Positions 1 to 10,287 of a stretch of 64,000 bases of DNA are shown in pieces (the stretch's first letter is position 1; the number at the start of each line of letters is the position of its first letter). The stretch is taken from contig NC_090780.1 in NCBI RefSeq assembly GCF_040054535.1, positions 16,897,501 to 16,961,500 of the forward strand, given 5' to 3'. The stretch is from Antennarius striatus (lineage: Eukaryota; Chordata; Actinopteri; Lophiiformes; Antennariidae). The notes under the pieces are model-generated. The model made no database searches, was not told the origin of the DNA, and worked only from the letters and a program-made list of their open reading frames with translations. The translations under genes and the position numbers were made by a program.

Positions 1-417
1 AGTACGGTGAACATAATTTGTATTTCTAACATGTAAAAAAACGTATCAATATCATGAGACTTGATAGGTGACTTCATGCGTTTTGAAATCTGTGGCTGTG
101 CATCAGTGTCTGTTGGCACGGTCATTTGTTGGAAACAAACAAAAAACTATTAATAATGCTACAGCAGAAACAGGCTACATTTCTCATCAAACAGGACAAT
201 TTCCAAAACATACATGAGGCAATTCAATTTTTCCAGGATTTTTGGTGTGTAAAATGTCCACGTCTTATTCTACTGATTATAAATTTACTTTGTCCAGGAA
301 CAGTGAAACATTAATGAAGCTGTTGGATAAGTAAAATTAACTTCCTTACTTTACATAATAATTAAGTCAGGCACTTAATGACATCAGGCACCTTGCTTAA
401 TAATTTAATCTCCTTAC
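1..417 (-). other. inava: inava intron 8, 5' part
   Basis: The strong donor (CAG|gtaagg on the minus strand) sits at 416-417. No reading frame in 1-417 resembles the expected short C-terminal exon of INAVA, so that exon should lie to the left of the window. The small plus-strand open frame at 126-314 has no recognisable similarity and is taken as chance. Confidence 0.7.
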
Positions 418-1126
418 CTGTTCAGGGTACTTCTGGTTTTGGTAGCCGGTTGATTCTCGAGCTGTCATGCTTTTCACTCTGACTGCTCCCTGTCTGTCAA
501 GAGAACGGGACCTGGGGGCCTTGAGCTGACTTCGCCTGTGCCACGACTTGAGCTGCTCCTTCACGATCTGCTGTGGGAGACCACTGTTACGGTAGTGCGG
601 ATCCTCCCATTGAGCTGGGGAGGGGGAAAGTCTAATATCAGGTGGCAAAGGCCTCTGTGCTCTCTGGTGGGTCACAGTGGCATCTTTATACCAGTACTCA
701 TATCTGTTGGAAGGGCAGGGAGACTGCAGGGCATAATAGCTCTGTGCCAAGTCCAGATCAGGTGAATAGGCCGAGTCTTCATTATAATAGGTTTTGTGAA
801 AACCTGGACTGGACTGGTGTCTGGCATTGTGGTAAAAGCCACTGTGTGGTAAAGCTTGAGGTCCATAGCTGCCAGCTGGGCTCCGCTGTAGGAATGCTAT
901 CTGATATCGATTGGGTGGCAGCTCACAGAGCAGCTCCTGACATGGTGAGCTGTTGTAAGATGTAAACGAATGTTCAGAGTTGCTGTCTTCGGAACTAGCT
1001 TGGTTTCCATAGCTCCCTGCAGGGGGAGGTGTTTGTGGTAAAGTTATTGCATATTCTGTCAGTCGCCTCCTTGGACCTCTGGTGCGACCACGCTCCTTTT
1101 CAATTGGAGAATTAGGGTTGGATAAC
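418..1126 (-). CDS. inava: inava coding exon 8
   Basis: 709 bases, entered in phase 2 from a tgtgcag acceptor and left in phase 0 at CAG|gtaagg. It encodes about residues 353-589. The start (RLSNPNSPIEKERGRTRGPR, then RRLTEYAITLP) matches the human GRSAFPRRRPTHYTVTVP region. The middle is low-complexity Ser/Pro/Tyr sequence. The end carries KEQLKSWHRR and SLDRQGAVRVKS, the most conserved C-terminal motif of the family. Confidence 0.93.
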
Positions 1127-4100
1127 CTGCACAAATCACATAAACACACGTGTTACATGGCAAGTGCTTTAGCACGGTAAAACGAACAAAACTCAAATCA
1201 GATATGTAAATTTTCAAGTTCCTGAACAATGAAAAGACTTGCAGATAATGACAGGCTGACACATACTGCTGACATACAGGACATGTAGCTGTGTTTGATG
1301 TGTGCCCACCTGAGGGACAGCTGTCTGTGCACACGCATCTCTGGAGTGGAAGGCATGCTGCTCGACTGGGTGCGGCTCAGCTTTAGATGGGAAAGCTGCA
1401 TCGGCAGAGCAGCCTGTGGTAAGCAAGCTTCAATCGGTGGCAACACATCACTTTTGACTGGACTGCTTGACACAAGAAAATAGGAGCATGAAAATTATAT
1501 TTTTCCTCTCACATATCCACATCTAATAAACATCCATGCTTTTATTACAATTATAGACATAGGTGATGCCTATTACCTATTATGATGGGTAAATAGGTAC
1601 TAGAAGAGACAATTACTGAAGAGAAAACCCTGAGTTCAGCTTCTGCATCAAGGCTTCATAAAAACTCAGTAGGATTTATAAGTAGACCATTCACAGTGAT
1701 TGCTGTACCAACAGCCCAACAGCAGATGACAGTATTGTACATTCATGAATTAATTCATGAAGAAGCCTCTAATATTTCAAGAACAGTAATCCCTTGTTAC
1801 TCGCGGTTTATGAGTTCCAGGACCACCCATGAAAAACTAAATACCGCAATATAGCGGAATGCACTGCATTCCGTGAATCTGGGGATGCAGCACACTTCCG
1901 AATGCTGTCAGCCAATAGTGTGCATGTATAGCATCACGTGATTACTTACTAAAAATCCGCAATGAAGCTGCTGATCTTGAAGCAAACAAGTGAGGGATTA
2001 CTGGCATCAACAAAACTCAGAATTTCTAAGTGTACCACAATCAAAGAAGTACAAACCACACTCACTTGTCTAAACCAAAACCTGATGAACAGCAAAGCAG
2101 TCATGATGGATGGTGTATTACCTCGTCTTGCTGGAGGAGCGTGACTTTTTACTCTTCTGGTAAGGCTGGTCCAGACTAGACTCTGACCATGGAGAATGCT
2201 GGATTGGAGGAGGGTCGTACACCGGGCTTGATGTTAAACTCAGTGTGGAGCTTAGGCTTGGGTGGGGAGACTGACTAGGGGTCAGAGGCAGACACAGAGG
2301 AGTTACAGATGGAGACAGGTAGGAGCCGTTTGTGAAGGACTGTGAGGATGCAGCTTCAGGCTGGGGAGGATCTTTCTCTACTGGACAGAGGAGTCCTGAG
2401 GACAGCTGTGACGACTGGCTGGTGACTTCTAGAGAAATATTGGAAATGATTTCATGTCAAATCTCTACTAAAAGTTATGCAGACTTGACAAATATGCATA
2501 TTCACAACAGCAAAAGTATTCTTCAGCTAATAGAAATTGGGTCTCACCTTCATCTTGGACCACAGAATCAGACAGAGAGCTGTCATCAGATGTACCCACA
2601 TCTGAAAATCAGATCAAAAATGGTGATGCATTTGTGAAGTGATGCATATATACATGCTGAAAAACCAACTGAAAAGGTTAAACTAAGAAGTGAAACTTAA
2701 TATTGTAATAAACTCTCTCTATGGAAAATTTTTATTGACAAACTATTTTCTAGTGGGGATTTTCCATACACAGGGCTTGATTTGGTTGTAATAGGTATGC
2801 ACAGCATGGCAGGGATTTGCATTCCCATCACAACAGGGCTGCCTGTTGATGTGTTTGAATAATGATGCCCTTGTTTTGAGTTTATGATGTTTAAAATCAC
2901 TGTGACGAGTGAAAAGAGTGTTGCAACACTTGTGGTTCAAGGGAGGTTCACACATGGTTGGCAAGACATCAAAACAACACTTTTTTTTATCGTGGAATAA
3001 ATGTTCGCTGGTTTTGAAAAGTGTCTCTCACCTAGTTGCGGAATATTAAAAGCAGGGAGTGGTGAGGATCGTCCGCGCTCCAGTCGGAGCTGAAATGCCG
3101 ACTCTTGTAGCTGTTTGAGTTTTTTCTCTTCTCTCTTGCACTGCAGCAGCCGGCTCTTTTTAACAGCCTTACCGAGGTGCTCCTCTTTGCAGAGCTTACA
3201 GGCCGCCTCAAATATCTTCATCTGAAGTGCCAACTCAGCATCAACTAAACTCAGTTCTGAGTCCTAGAGAGGTTAAGGCAGGGTGAAAACAAGGTGGCTG
3301 TTGAAAGACTGAATGTACTGGAGGTTTACACCTTACTTTATCAATTAAAAGACCAGACTGACAATTATACCTTTGATTCTTGAGGAATGCTTAGTTCGTC
3401 CAATTTAAACGCAGCTCCAATGCGTCTACGAATCTGCGGAGGCTTCTCTCCAGGCAGGAGAGGGTAATCTTCTGACAGACAGCCTGTCAACTCCTGAAAG
3501 ACACAGAAAATATCACATTTCAACTGTCAACAAAGAACATGACTATTCTTTTTTTCAAAATATACACTATGTAATTGTGTAATTGTATTTAAGACATTTT
3601 AGGAAGTTTTATATATCTTTAGATCATTTTAAATGAGGACCATACAAATTTTTCATCCAAATTCTTGGCAGTTTCTAAATGACGTACGTTTATCTTATTC
3701 TGCTTTTCTTACATGTTGAGGCATATAGGTTAGAGGGATCTATTGCACAATCCTGAGTTGCACAGATTTCCTTTCACAACACATTCCGTCAGCCTCACTT
3801 TCTCATTGTATCAAGTATCTCAGTCCAAACCAAACTTCAACAAAATGTAGCGGACTTCATTTAAACAGTAACACAAATTTAAAGTCACTCCTTACCAAAA
3901 CATTTTCCCAGACAGACAAAATGATCAATGAGATTAGCTGTTCTTTTGTCACTGGGTGAAGGGAGAGGCATCACGCCTGCCATTAGTTCACCTCAGCATG
4001 TCCCAACAGGACAGCCGAACCCAAGTGTCAACAGGAAAGAATGATGTGTCCTGGGATTTTACCCTGGAGCACGAGGACATGGCATCACACTCCAAAAACT

Positions 4101-7100
4101 ATTCGTGCTCAGTTTCAAAATTACTAAGTGTGGTGATTTTTTTGGTTGTAATTTTATTCTCGAGAAAAAAGGAAGCAGATGAGATTAAAAACGTAAACGT
4201 GACGTGGCAAAAGTCTTCTGACCAGCAGAACCACCAGGAAACAAAACCTGAGAAATTACCAGAGACCTCATTTCATTTAAACATTGCCCAGATGAAGTAG
4301 ATAATGTTTACTCTACTCAGAGTTAGCTTGAACTAATTTGATAATTTGTCTTTTTTGAACACCTGTGTACGGTAATTCCTCCCATTTGCCACCTCTTGTT
4401 TTCTCATGATCTTGCTGTAATCTGCCACCTCACACAGAGGTTTAGTGTGGACATGGCCAAACACATCTCACTGATGTCCCTTGTTACACATTACTGGCAG
4501 TAAAATGCGTCACTTGAATGTGTCAGCAGCAGTAAATGACCCCACCTGTGTGACGTTTTATAACAGGTGCTGAATCATATGAAGTAGTGGTTGTCTACTA
4601 CGTCTTCCCTTTGTCCAGTCTACTAAAACTTTACCTAGAGTTCCTCATTTTATGGCCTATTGGCGGCTGCTACTTACAGCTTCTCGGATACAGAGCTTCT
4701 TCAGCTCCAGTATACAGATCTCCAGTCTGTCTTTGAGATCCTGATGCTTGAGCTTCATGGCCCGTGTGTGTGTGGTCACATCCTTGGTATGTGTCGTTGG
4801 GCTGTCGGAGCCTGCGTTGTACAAAAGGAGAGAAGCAAGTGAGCTCATCTGAGATTAAGCAACTGAGGTGTGCTAGTTAAACGTTTGCTTTTCAGAATAC
4901 ATGAGACCCAGTAAGTGGAAGTTGAAGGTTTTCTGTAAAGCCGAACAAGGTATACTTCCACTAACCCTAACTATTCGTCAGTGTGAAATGCAAAGTACAA
5001 GAAGTGCTTTGACAAGTTTCCTGGCAGCAACAGACTTTTCTGATAAAAATCTTCTCCAATGTGACCTGCAGTCTACAATGTTAATCTCAGTGTGGATTAC
5101 ATGTATGGAGTCACACTCAGCAAATGCAAATACAGAACTACAAATTTAACACGTATCTTCTATCTGCAATAAATTCAAACAAGTGTAAAACTTATGAATG
5201 CTACAGTGGTCCTGGCTATCTGATCAGAACAAAGTCAACTAGAGTATTTGGATTTACTGCTTCCAGGTTCTGAATTGAGGAATCACTGAGTTTATTTGTT
5301 ATTTATGATCAATTACCAAGTAAATTGTGTTTTACTTTGATTACTGCTGACTGCTACACATAATAGCACCTTTGAATTCCATTTAACTAAAACATGTACT
5401 GTCATCAAGTTGATTTAGTTTTAGAACAATGGATACATTCAAAAGAACACACCCTTGGATATTCTCAGTTTTCCTTGAACCCATGCTGCATTAGTGGTGG
5501 ATCTTTGGAACAAAGAGAACTTCGACTGTTGCTGTCTGTAAACCTGGCTGCTAATGACATTAAGATTAGTGTGAGGATGGTAGGAGTGGCTTTAGGCAAC
5601 ATACCCAGAGCATACTTTCAGAGATTATTAACAAAGTCCCTGCAGGTATTCACAAATGTTGGAGGTGCGACAGGAAAGAAGCATGACGGCATTACAATAG
5701 GCCAAAGAATTCCTCTTCCTAGACTGACAGTCCCCCCTTTCTTAGTAGACTGACTTTTCATTGTATAGAGAAGACATCACGTGGCTCAATTAAGGCACAA
5801 GGAATGTCAGAAAGGCCAGAACTAATCAGTAGACAATGCAGAGTATACTATAGGCATGGCTGCAAACGCTCACTGTTAATTCTATGCCATTGTTACCATA
5901 AGAGAGAATAATGCGGAATGCCCAATTTGCGTCTGCTTTTAATGAAGAAAATAAAATAACGAATGTGATTACTCAATTCAAAACTTATAAAATTGAAGAA
6001 AAAAGTGTCAAGTTGGCAAATTTACGTTTCATTTTTGATTCTATAAAAGATAAATACTTCCTTTTCTGTCAAACTAAATTAATTTATAGAAAGAAATTTC
6101 AGTGCTAATATTAAATAAAAATGCATTAAACCTGAAAAAAAGATCTCTTGAATAAAATCTACATTTTGGGAAATGATGTCACTTCAGGGGACAGTTGGGT
6201 TCCAGGATAAAGACACTTAAAAATGACGGAAATGTGGAGGTGTGGAAAGATGTGACGTTGCCAAACTGATACAACCTAATCCTTATCTCCTCTTGAGAAC
6301 TGAGGCTCGGGGCCACATTAACCAATACTCGCTTAAAACCTGAATCACTGCATGAACTGACTGCATTGTGGGTAACAATGTAACAGGATGGAACTGCTAC
6401 ATCAGTGGAGTATGCTTTTAAGCTGGACCATTTACAATATTTCCCGCACTATAAGGCACACCTAAAAGCCTTTATTTTTCTCAAAAACTGACAGTGTGCC
6501 TTGTAATCCAGTGTGCCTTATATATAAAAACAGTTGAAATAGGCCATTCATTGAAGGCCTTCAATAGATCCCTCTAACCTATATGGCTCAACATATAAGA
6601 AAAGGTTTAATTTATAATCCAGTGCGCCTTATAGTCCAGTGCACTTTACATATGAAAAGGGGTTTTAGAATAAGCCATTCATTGAAGGTGCAACTTATAG
6701 TCAGTGCGCCTTATGGTGCAGAAAATACTGTAAATGTGATCTGAAAACTTGTCTTTCATACAAGAAATGACTTGGATTCCTTGTTAACACACCTCCATCA
6801 AGGTCAAACAGCCATATAGCAATAGTCGAACAGTAGACACATCCAACCTGGATCTCCACAAACACTCATAAAATAAATCTTACTCATCTGAACATACTTC
6901 TGATACTGGTTGTTGACTAACAGCCTCCCTCTTGCTCAGGTTGTACTGGCATGTTTCTAGTCTTGTTTGCACGCAGCAGCTGAATAAAGACAACCTTTCA
7001 AAATTAAATGTTGTTTTTTCATTTTTAGTTGTGTATTACTTCCTGATGAATAATTTTTACTTCAAAATAAAACGGTAAAATGGGTTGAGTAGATTCTGTA

Positions 7101-8270
7101 TGGACAAAATGGAAAATGTTTAAAAATGTCCCTTCACTAAGTTCAAGAAAATGAAACAAAAAGTGATAAACCATCTTACAGCCAGCTCATCACAAACTTT
7201 TCTGACACACAGATTGTGCAATAAAGCCACAATAAAAATCCCTTTCTATACCTCCAGTTTATCTTGACTCAACTAGCTGATTCTGCCAAAACCGTGTGTG
7301 ACTTTAGAAAACAGACTGCATCCCAAAAGTGATGGATAACACAGTAGGATTAGCATCGGCCATGTTGTTTTACGCATCAAGCAGCTTTGAAAATAAAACA
7401 AAGTAAGTTTTTTCCAGCTACAGAACTTTATGGTTAATTTAACCCCCTGCTTTAAGAGTTATGAGGATCTCGCACTCTACCCAAAGACATTTTCAGCCTT
7501 TCTTCTTTGAATAAAATGTCCTATTTGTCAAACAACTACCATGTCCTGCTGACATGACCACCAGATGTGGATACAGAACTCTCACTGATTCCCCCGCCCG
7601 TTCAGAAGAATAACAGTTAACAACCAGTACCCCTAACATTTCCACAGATGGATGAAATACAGTGTCATCTGTAAGAGGCTACATAAAACACACTTCCAGC
7701 AAGGAGCTACATTTTTGAAGGGCTTTGTTTGCTTTTTAAATCCATGTGTACTTAAAATCAAGGGTACAAATCTCATTTCAATTTTAATTTCACGTCTGGT
7801 GAAATAGTTTAAACTTCTGACATGAAGTTATTGGAACATAAAGCATCTGCTCTTTAGTCAATTCAACAAAGCTTTTTCTTCAGACACATCTGAGCCTCCC
7901 TCCAGGAACAATGTGTGCTTTGTTTAAACCAATTTCAGGTCGCATGATGCCTGACATTAATGTCAGTGATAGAGACTTCAGGATCTAAACTAAATGCAGC
8001 CAAACACTATCCCTTCCTACAGTGGACTGTGCACATGTGTAGCCCTGCAACTGAAGAGTATTCCTAAAGCAGCCTCCACCATCTACTGTATTTACTACAC
8101 CACACTGGCTGTAGTCAATTCTACAAACAAGATTTGAGTGCTTGAAAAACGTTACATAGTACAATTCTCACTTAACAAAAAATGAAATGCAATTAGTTAC
8201 AGACAGAATGTTCACCTGAATGAAGGATGATGCCGCTGTCGGTGTCACTGATCTCTCCATTGCCCTCCAT
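418..8270 (-). CDS. inava: Innate immunity activator (INAVA/C1orf106-like), eight coding exons, 3' end outside window
   Basis: Joined from eight exons (8216-8270, 4678-4811, 3371-3493, 3032-3263, 2548-2601, 2122-2428, 1310-1462, 418-1126), all with GT/AG borders and in phase, giving 589 residues before the last exon, which lies beyond base 1. It opens with MEGNGEISDTDSGIIL, matching the human INAVA start. Residues about 25-165 form the CUPID (cytohesin ubiquitin protein inducing domain), including a leucine-rich helix ending LCIREA, then LPGEKPPQIRRRIGAAFKLD, then a basic coiled coil with REEKKLKQLQ. An SDDSSLSD acidic/serine motif and the C-terminal SLDRQGAVRVKS block are also conserved. Known for the family: INAVA binds cytohesin/ARNO, stabilises adherens junctions and modulates NOD2/NF-kB signalling; the human gene is an inflammatory bowel disease risk locus. 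The related CUPID proteins FRMD4A/B and CCDC120 fit less well. gpr25 lies upstream on the same strand. Confidence 0.93.
1310..1462 (-). CDS. inava: inava coding exon 7
   Basis: 153 bases in phase 2 on both sides, so it can be skipped without a frameshift. It encodes a segment ending SRTQSSSMPSTPEMRVHRQL, matching the human APATPE...SQSLRV stretch, which looks like a serine-phosphorylation or 14-3-3-type region (inference). The acceptor is a tandem AAG-CAG, so the 5' limit could also be 1465, adding one Ser codon. Confidence 0.88.
1784..1975. mobile_element. Tigger/pogo-like MITE fragment in inava intron 6
   Basis: The left end reads cagtaatcccttgttactcg followed by cggtttatgagttccaggac, the typical CAGTRATCCCTCGTTTATCGCGG terminus of pogo/Tigger-type non-autonomous elements. 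The right end (aaaaatccgcaatgaagctg) resembles the inverted terminus but is degraded. No transposase coding remains. Intron 6 runs from 1463 to 2121. Confidence 0.55.
2122..2428 (-). CDS. inava: inava coding exon 6
   Basis: 307 bases, entering in phase 1 after a ttctctag acceptor and leaving in phase 2 at ACGAG|gtaata. It encodes a Ser/Pro-rich linker of about 102 residues with the recognisable HSPWSESSLDQPYQKSKKSR motif, corresponding to human NSPWKETSLDHPYEKPRKSS. No globular domain is visible. Confidence 0.9.
2548..2601 (-). CDS. inava: inava coding exon 5 (54-bp microexon)
   Basis: 54 bases, phase 1 to phase 1, encoding DVGTSDDSSLSDSVVQDE, which matches human ASDDSSLSDGLLLEEEE. The acceptor is gattttcag and the donor is GAAG|gtgaga. 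The acidic/serine cluster is conserved across CUPID proteins. Confidence 0.9.
3032..3263 (-). CDS. inava: inava coding exon 4 (CUPID coiled coil)
   Basis: 232 bases from a ctctctag acceptor (phase 0) to CAACTAG|gtgaga (phase 1), residues 105 to 182. It contains ELALQMKIFEAACKLCKEEH, then REEKKLKQLQESAFQLRLER, matching the second half of the CUPID domain (human ALQLQITEAARRLC...EEKKLQELQ). The Lys/Arg/Glu-rich heptad pattern predicts a coiled coil. Confidence 0.93.
3371..3493 (-). CDS. inava: inava coding exon 3 (CUPID core)
   Basis: 123 bases, 41 codons, phase 0 on both sides, residues 64-104. It opens ELTGCLSEDYPLLPGEKPPQ and continues IRRRIGAAFKLD, near-identical to human ELTGTLPAEYPLKPGEKAPK and RRRIGAAYKLD. 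This is the most diagnostic part of the gene. Confidence 0.95.
3703..3745 (-). repeat. 43-bp segment repeated inverted at 6562-6604
   Basis: The reverse complement of this stretch matches 6562-6604 over 43 bases with two mismatches (caatagatccctctaacct core). The second copy lies inside the TIR element at 6435-6730, so this is a fragment of the same or a co-mobilised family, in inava intron 2. Confidence 0.75.
4678..4811 (-). CDS. inava: inava coding exon 2
   Basis: 134 bases from an acgcag acceptor (phase 1) to GAAGCT|gtaagt (phase 0), residues 19-63. It encodes SDSPTTHTKDVTTHTRAMKL followed by KHQDLKDRLEICILELKKLC and IREA, matching human GPDSPVSPMK...ARLEACLEELRRLCLREAE. It begins the CUPID helix. 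Confidence 0.93.
4812..8215 (-). other. inava: inava intron 1 between coding exons 1 and 2
   Basis: A 3.4 kb AT-rich intron. It contains the TIR element at 6435-6730. The plus-strand open frames at 4901-5149, 5394-5753 and 5911-6108 show no similarity I recognise. Nothing else can be supported. Confidence 0.8.
6435..6730. mobile_element. Non-autonomous Tc1/mariner-type TIR element (296 bp)
   Basis: The ends are caatatttcccgcactataa on the left and, inverted on the right, cagtattttctgcaccataa, each followed by a GGCRCAC block. The element is flanked by TA at 6433-6434 and 6731-6732. Internally it repeats GYGCCTTATARTCCAGTGYG several times, giving a nested-hairpin structure. It has no coding capacity. 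The family (CAGTATTTYCCGCACTATAAGGCGCAC) is common in fish; TA flanks suggest Tc1/mariner mobilisation (inference). Confidence 0.75.
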
Positions 8271-8331
8271 TGTCAGCAGATCAACGTCCTATTGTTGGTC
8301 TTCAGTAGATAACATCAATAACTACCATTTC
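8216..8331 (-). CDS. inava: inava first coding exon (CDS 8216-8270, 5' UTR 8271-8331)
   Basis: The start ATG at 8270-8268 has a good context (A at -3, G at +4) and begins MEGNGEISDTDSGIILHS, matching human INAVA. The donor is ATTCAG|gtgaac at 8215-8214. The likely acceptor is actttacag at 8332-8340, with a branch-like ctaaaac/actgatg about 20 bases upstream. Within the 5' UTR part is a short upstream reading frame (8328-8302, eight codons then TGA) that ends before the main ATG. Confidence 0.88.
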
Positions 8332-10229
8332 CTGTAAAGTATTACATCAGTTTTAGAATTCAATACATGTACACATTTCGGAACGGTTGCTGTAACACTA
8401 GGCCAAACACCAACACAAAAGGCAAAAAGAAAACACCTGAATAAAAAAGAAAACAACTTGTCAACGGGATGCAATTGCAATACATGAGCTGTGAAAATTA
8501 AATTTAAAGGCAAACAGTATTAATTCAAGTTTTACAAAGACTGCCTGTTAGCTTATCTTATGACCTGTAGCTTGAGTGACTCAGGTGTGACATGTCTTCT
8601 TGACCCTACAGACAGGTGTAGTCATAGTCTCCCACAGTATGAGTACATGTACATACTGCCAAAGTCTAGAGTGTTTCCTGTGACTGCCTGTTTGTTACCT
8701 CATGTGATCAGTATTATCTAATTCCTTCAGATAAGAGGCTCAGAAGCCATGAACTATACACTCTGTTAGCATCAAAATAAACGGTGAAACTTGTTGGTTA
8801 GATGTTTAACTTTGGAGAGTACAGGAATGCGCTTTAAGTCATGATCCAGGTGACAGACAGGCATTGATTCATTAGTTCATGAATCATTAAATTTACCCAG
8901 GCTTATTCGAAACATGGAATGAACATGACATTTCCACTTCCACACAGCTCATATGAATCCTTACGGGAGCCTCTATTTTTCCAACTCACAGGTAAAAGGA
9001 TGCTAGGCTCGCAAAATGAAGGTAAAAGTGCTGATATAGAGCAAACTTAACTAGATACAAAATCAACCTGTTTAAGAAAGAAATTTCAATTACATTTAAT
9101 AATGAAGACAACATCCTACAATCTTTAAGTGTCATTAAATGGCACTTGCGGTAAACTATTAATTACCACAAAAATTACTTATCCATCTCATTAAATATGG
9201 CAGGTGATTGATTTACACACTAGTTTTAAATGTCCACGCCATTTATTTATTTAACCACAGCAAAAATCTAAACGACAAAAACACAAAAGGGCTGCAAAAA
9301 ATTACTACTGAAACATATGAAAATAATTATTTTCTTTACACATCATATTTGTAAATAAAATATTTACAATCAAGCACAAATATTATTTATTACATTTACA
9401 CATTTTTCTTTATGTTCCTGAGCCCAAAGCGTCAACCTGTGCTTATCTGATCACAAGCTCAAAGTCTGATGTTGAGACTTATGCAGTTCACGTCAAAATA
9501 TGACTGTCTCAATGTGAAATAATTTTTAAAGTTTAAGCATTGTTAACACAATGACTGCCTTTACAAATAAATTCAGATTTACATGAAACACTTCCAACTG
9601 GACAGCACATAAAGATCTGACTTACTTTATAAAACTTGTGCAATAGTTAAAATCCAAAGTTAAGAGTTCCTGACTTGAATGGAAACACCCCAAACTGGAG
9701 CTGAGCAGTCTGGACAGGAATGAGAGACTCGCCTGCTGAGAAAGCGCTGTCTTTTGCAGAGGAGTGGCCACATTGGGGGGGCTGAACACTTGAGTCAGGA
9801 TCATATAACTCAGCGTTCCAATCTGAGACTGAAACTGTGTCAACAACAATGGCACATACAGTGAAATTAAGCTTCACCTTCTTATCAGTGTCCTAGGAGA
9901 CGGGTGGTGGCAACCTGAGCAATACAAAAGCAATTACAAAAGCAGCATTACTATAAAGGAATGACAGTGTGACAAAGACCAGGGCCAAAAAGAACAGACT
10001 AGAGTAACAACAATTACTGTATATTATCAGTTTGACAAGGTGATAAAGTATTGAATGAACAAGCCACCAAGTTACAGCTACTTACTTATAACTACTGTAC
10101 CTGCTCCCTGATACACAATGTTAAACTGAAAAAGGTTTGAACTGTATTTTTGGAAGACAGATCAAATGTAAAAATCTCACCTCACAGTCATGTTGGACAT
10201 TTTTCAAAATGCTGTGACTTTTCACGTAA

Positions 10230-10287
10230 AGATAATAATAATAATAATAAAAGACCTTTATTGTCCCACAGTGGGGAAATTTGTGGC
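10230..10287 (-). mobile_element. LINE/SINE 3' tail fragment
   Basis: On the minus strand the sequence reads aatttccccactgtgggaca then ataaaggtcttttattatta, a widespread teleost retroposon 3' end followed by a (TTA)n tail. The family cannot be assigned from this short piece. Confidence 0.5.

Noticed and set aside
3956..4300. 114-codon plus-strand open frame
   Set aside because: Lies in inava intron 2, no recognisable similarity, and AT-rich chance frame of ordinary length.
5394..5753. 119-codon plus-strand open frame
   Set aside because: In an inava intron, no domain or motif seen, no supporting splice sites.
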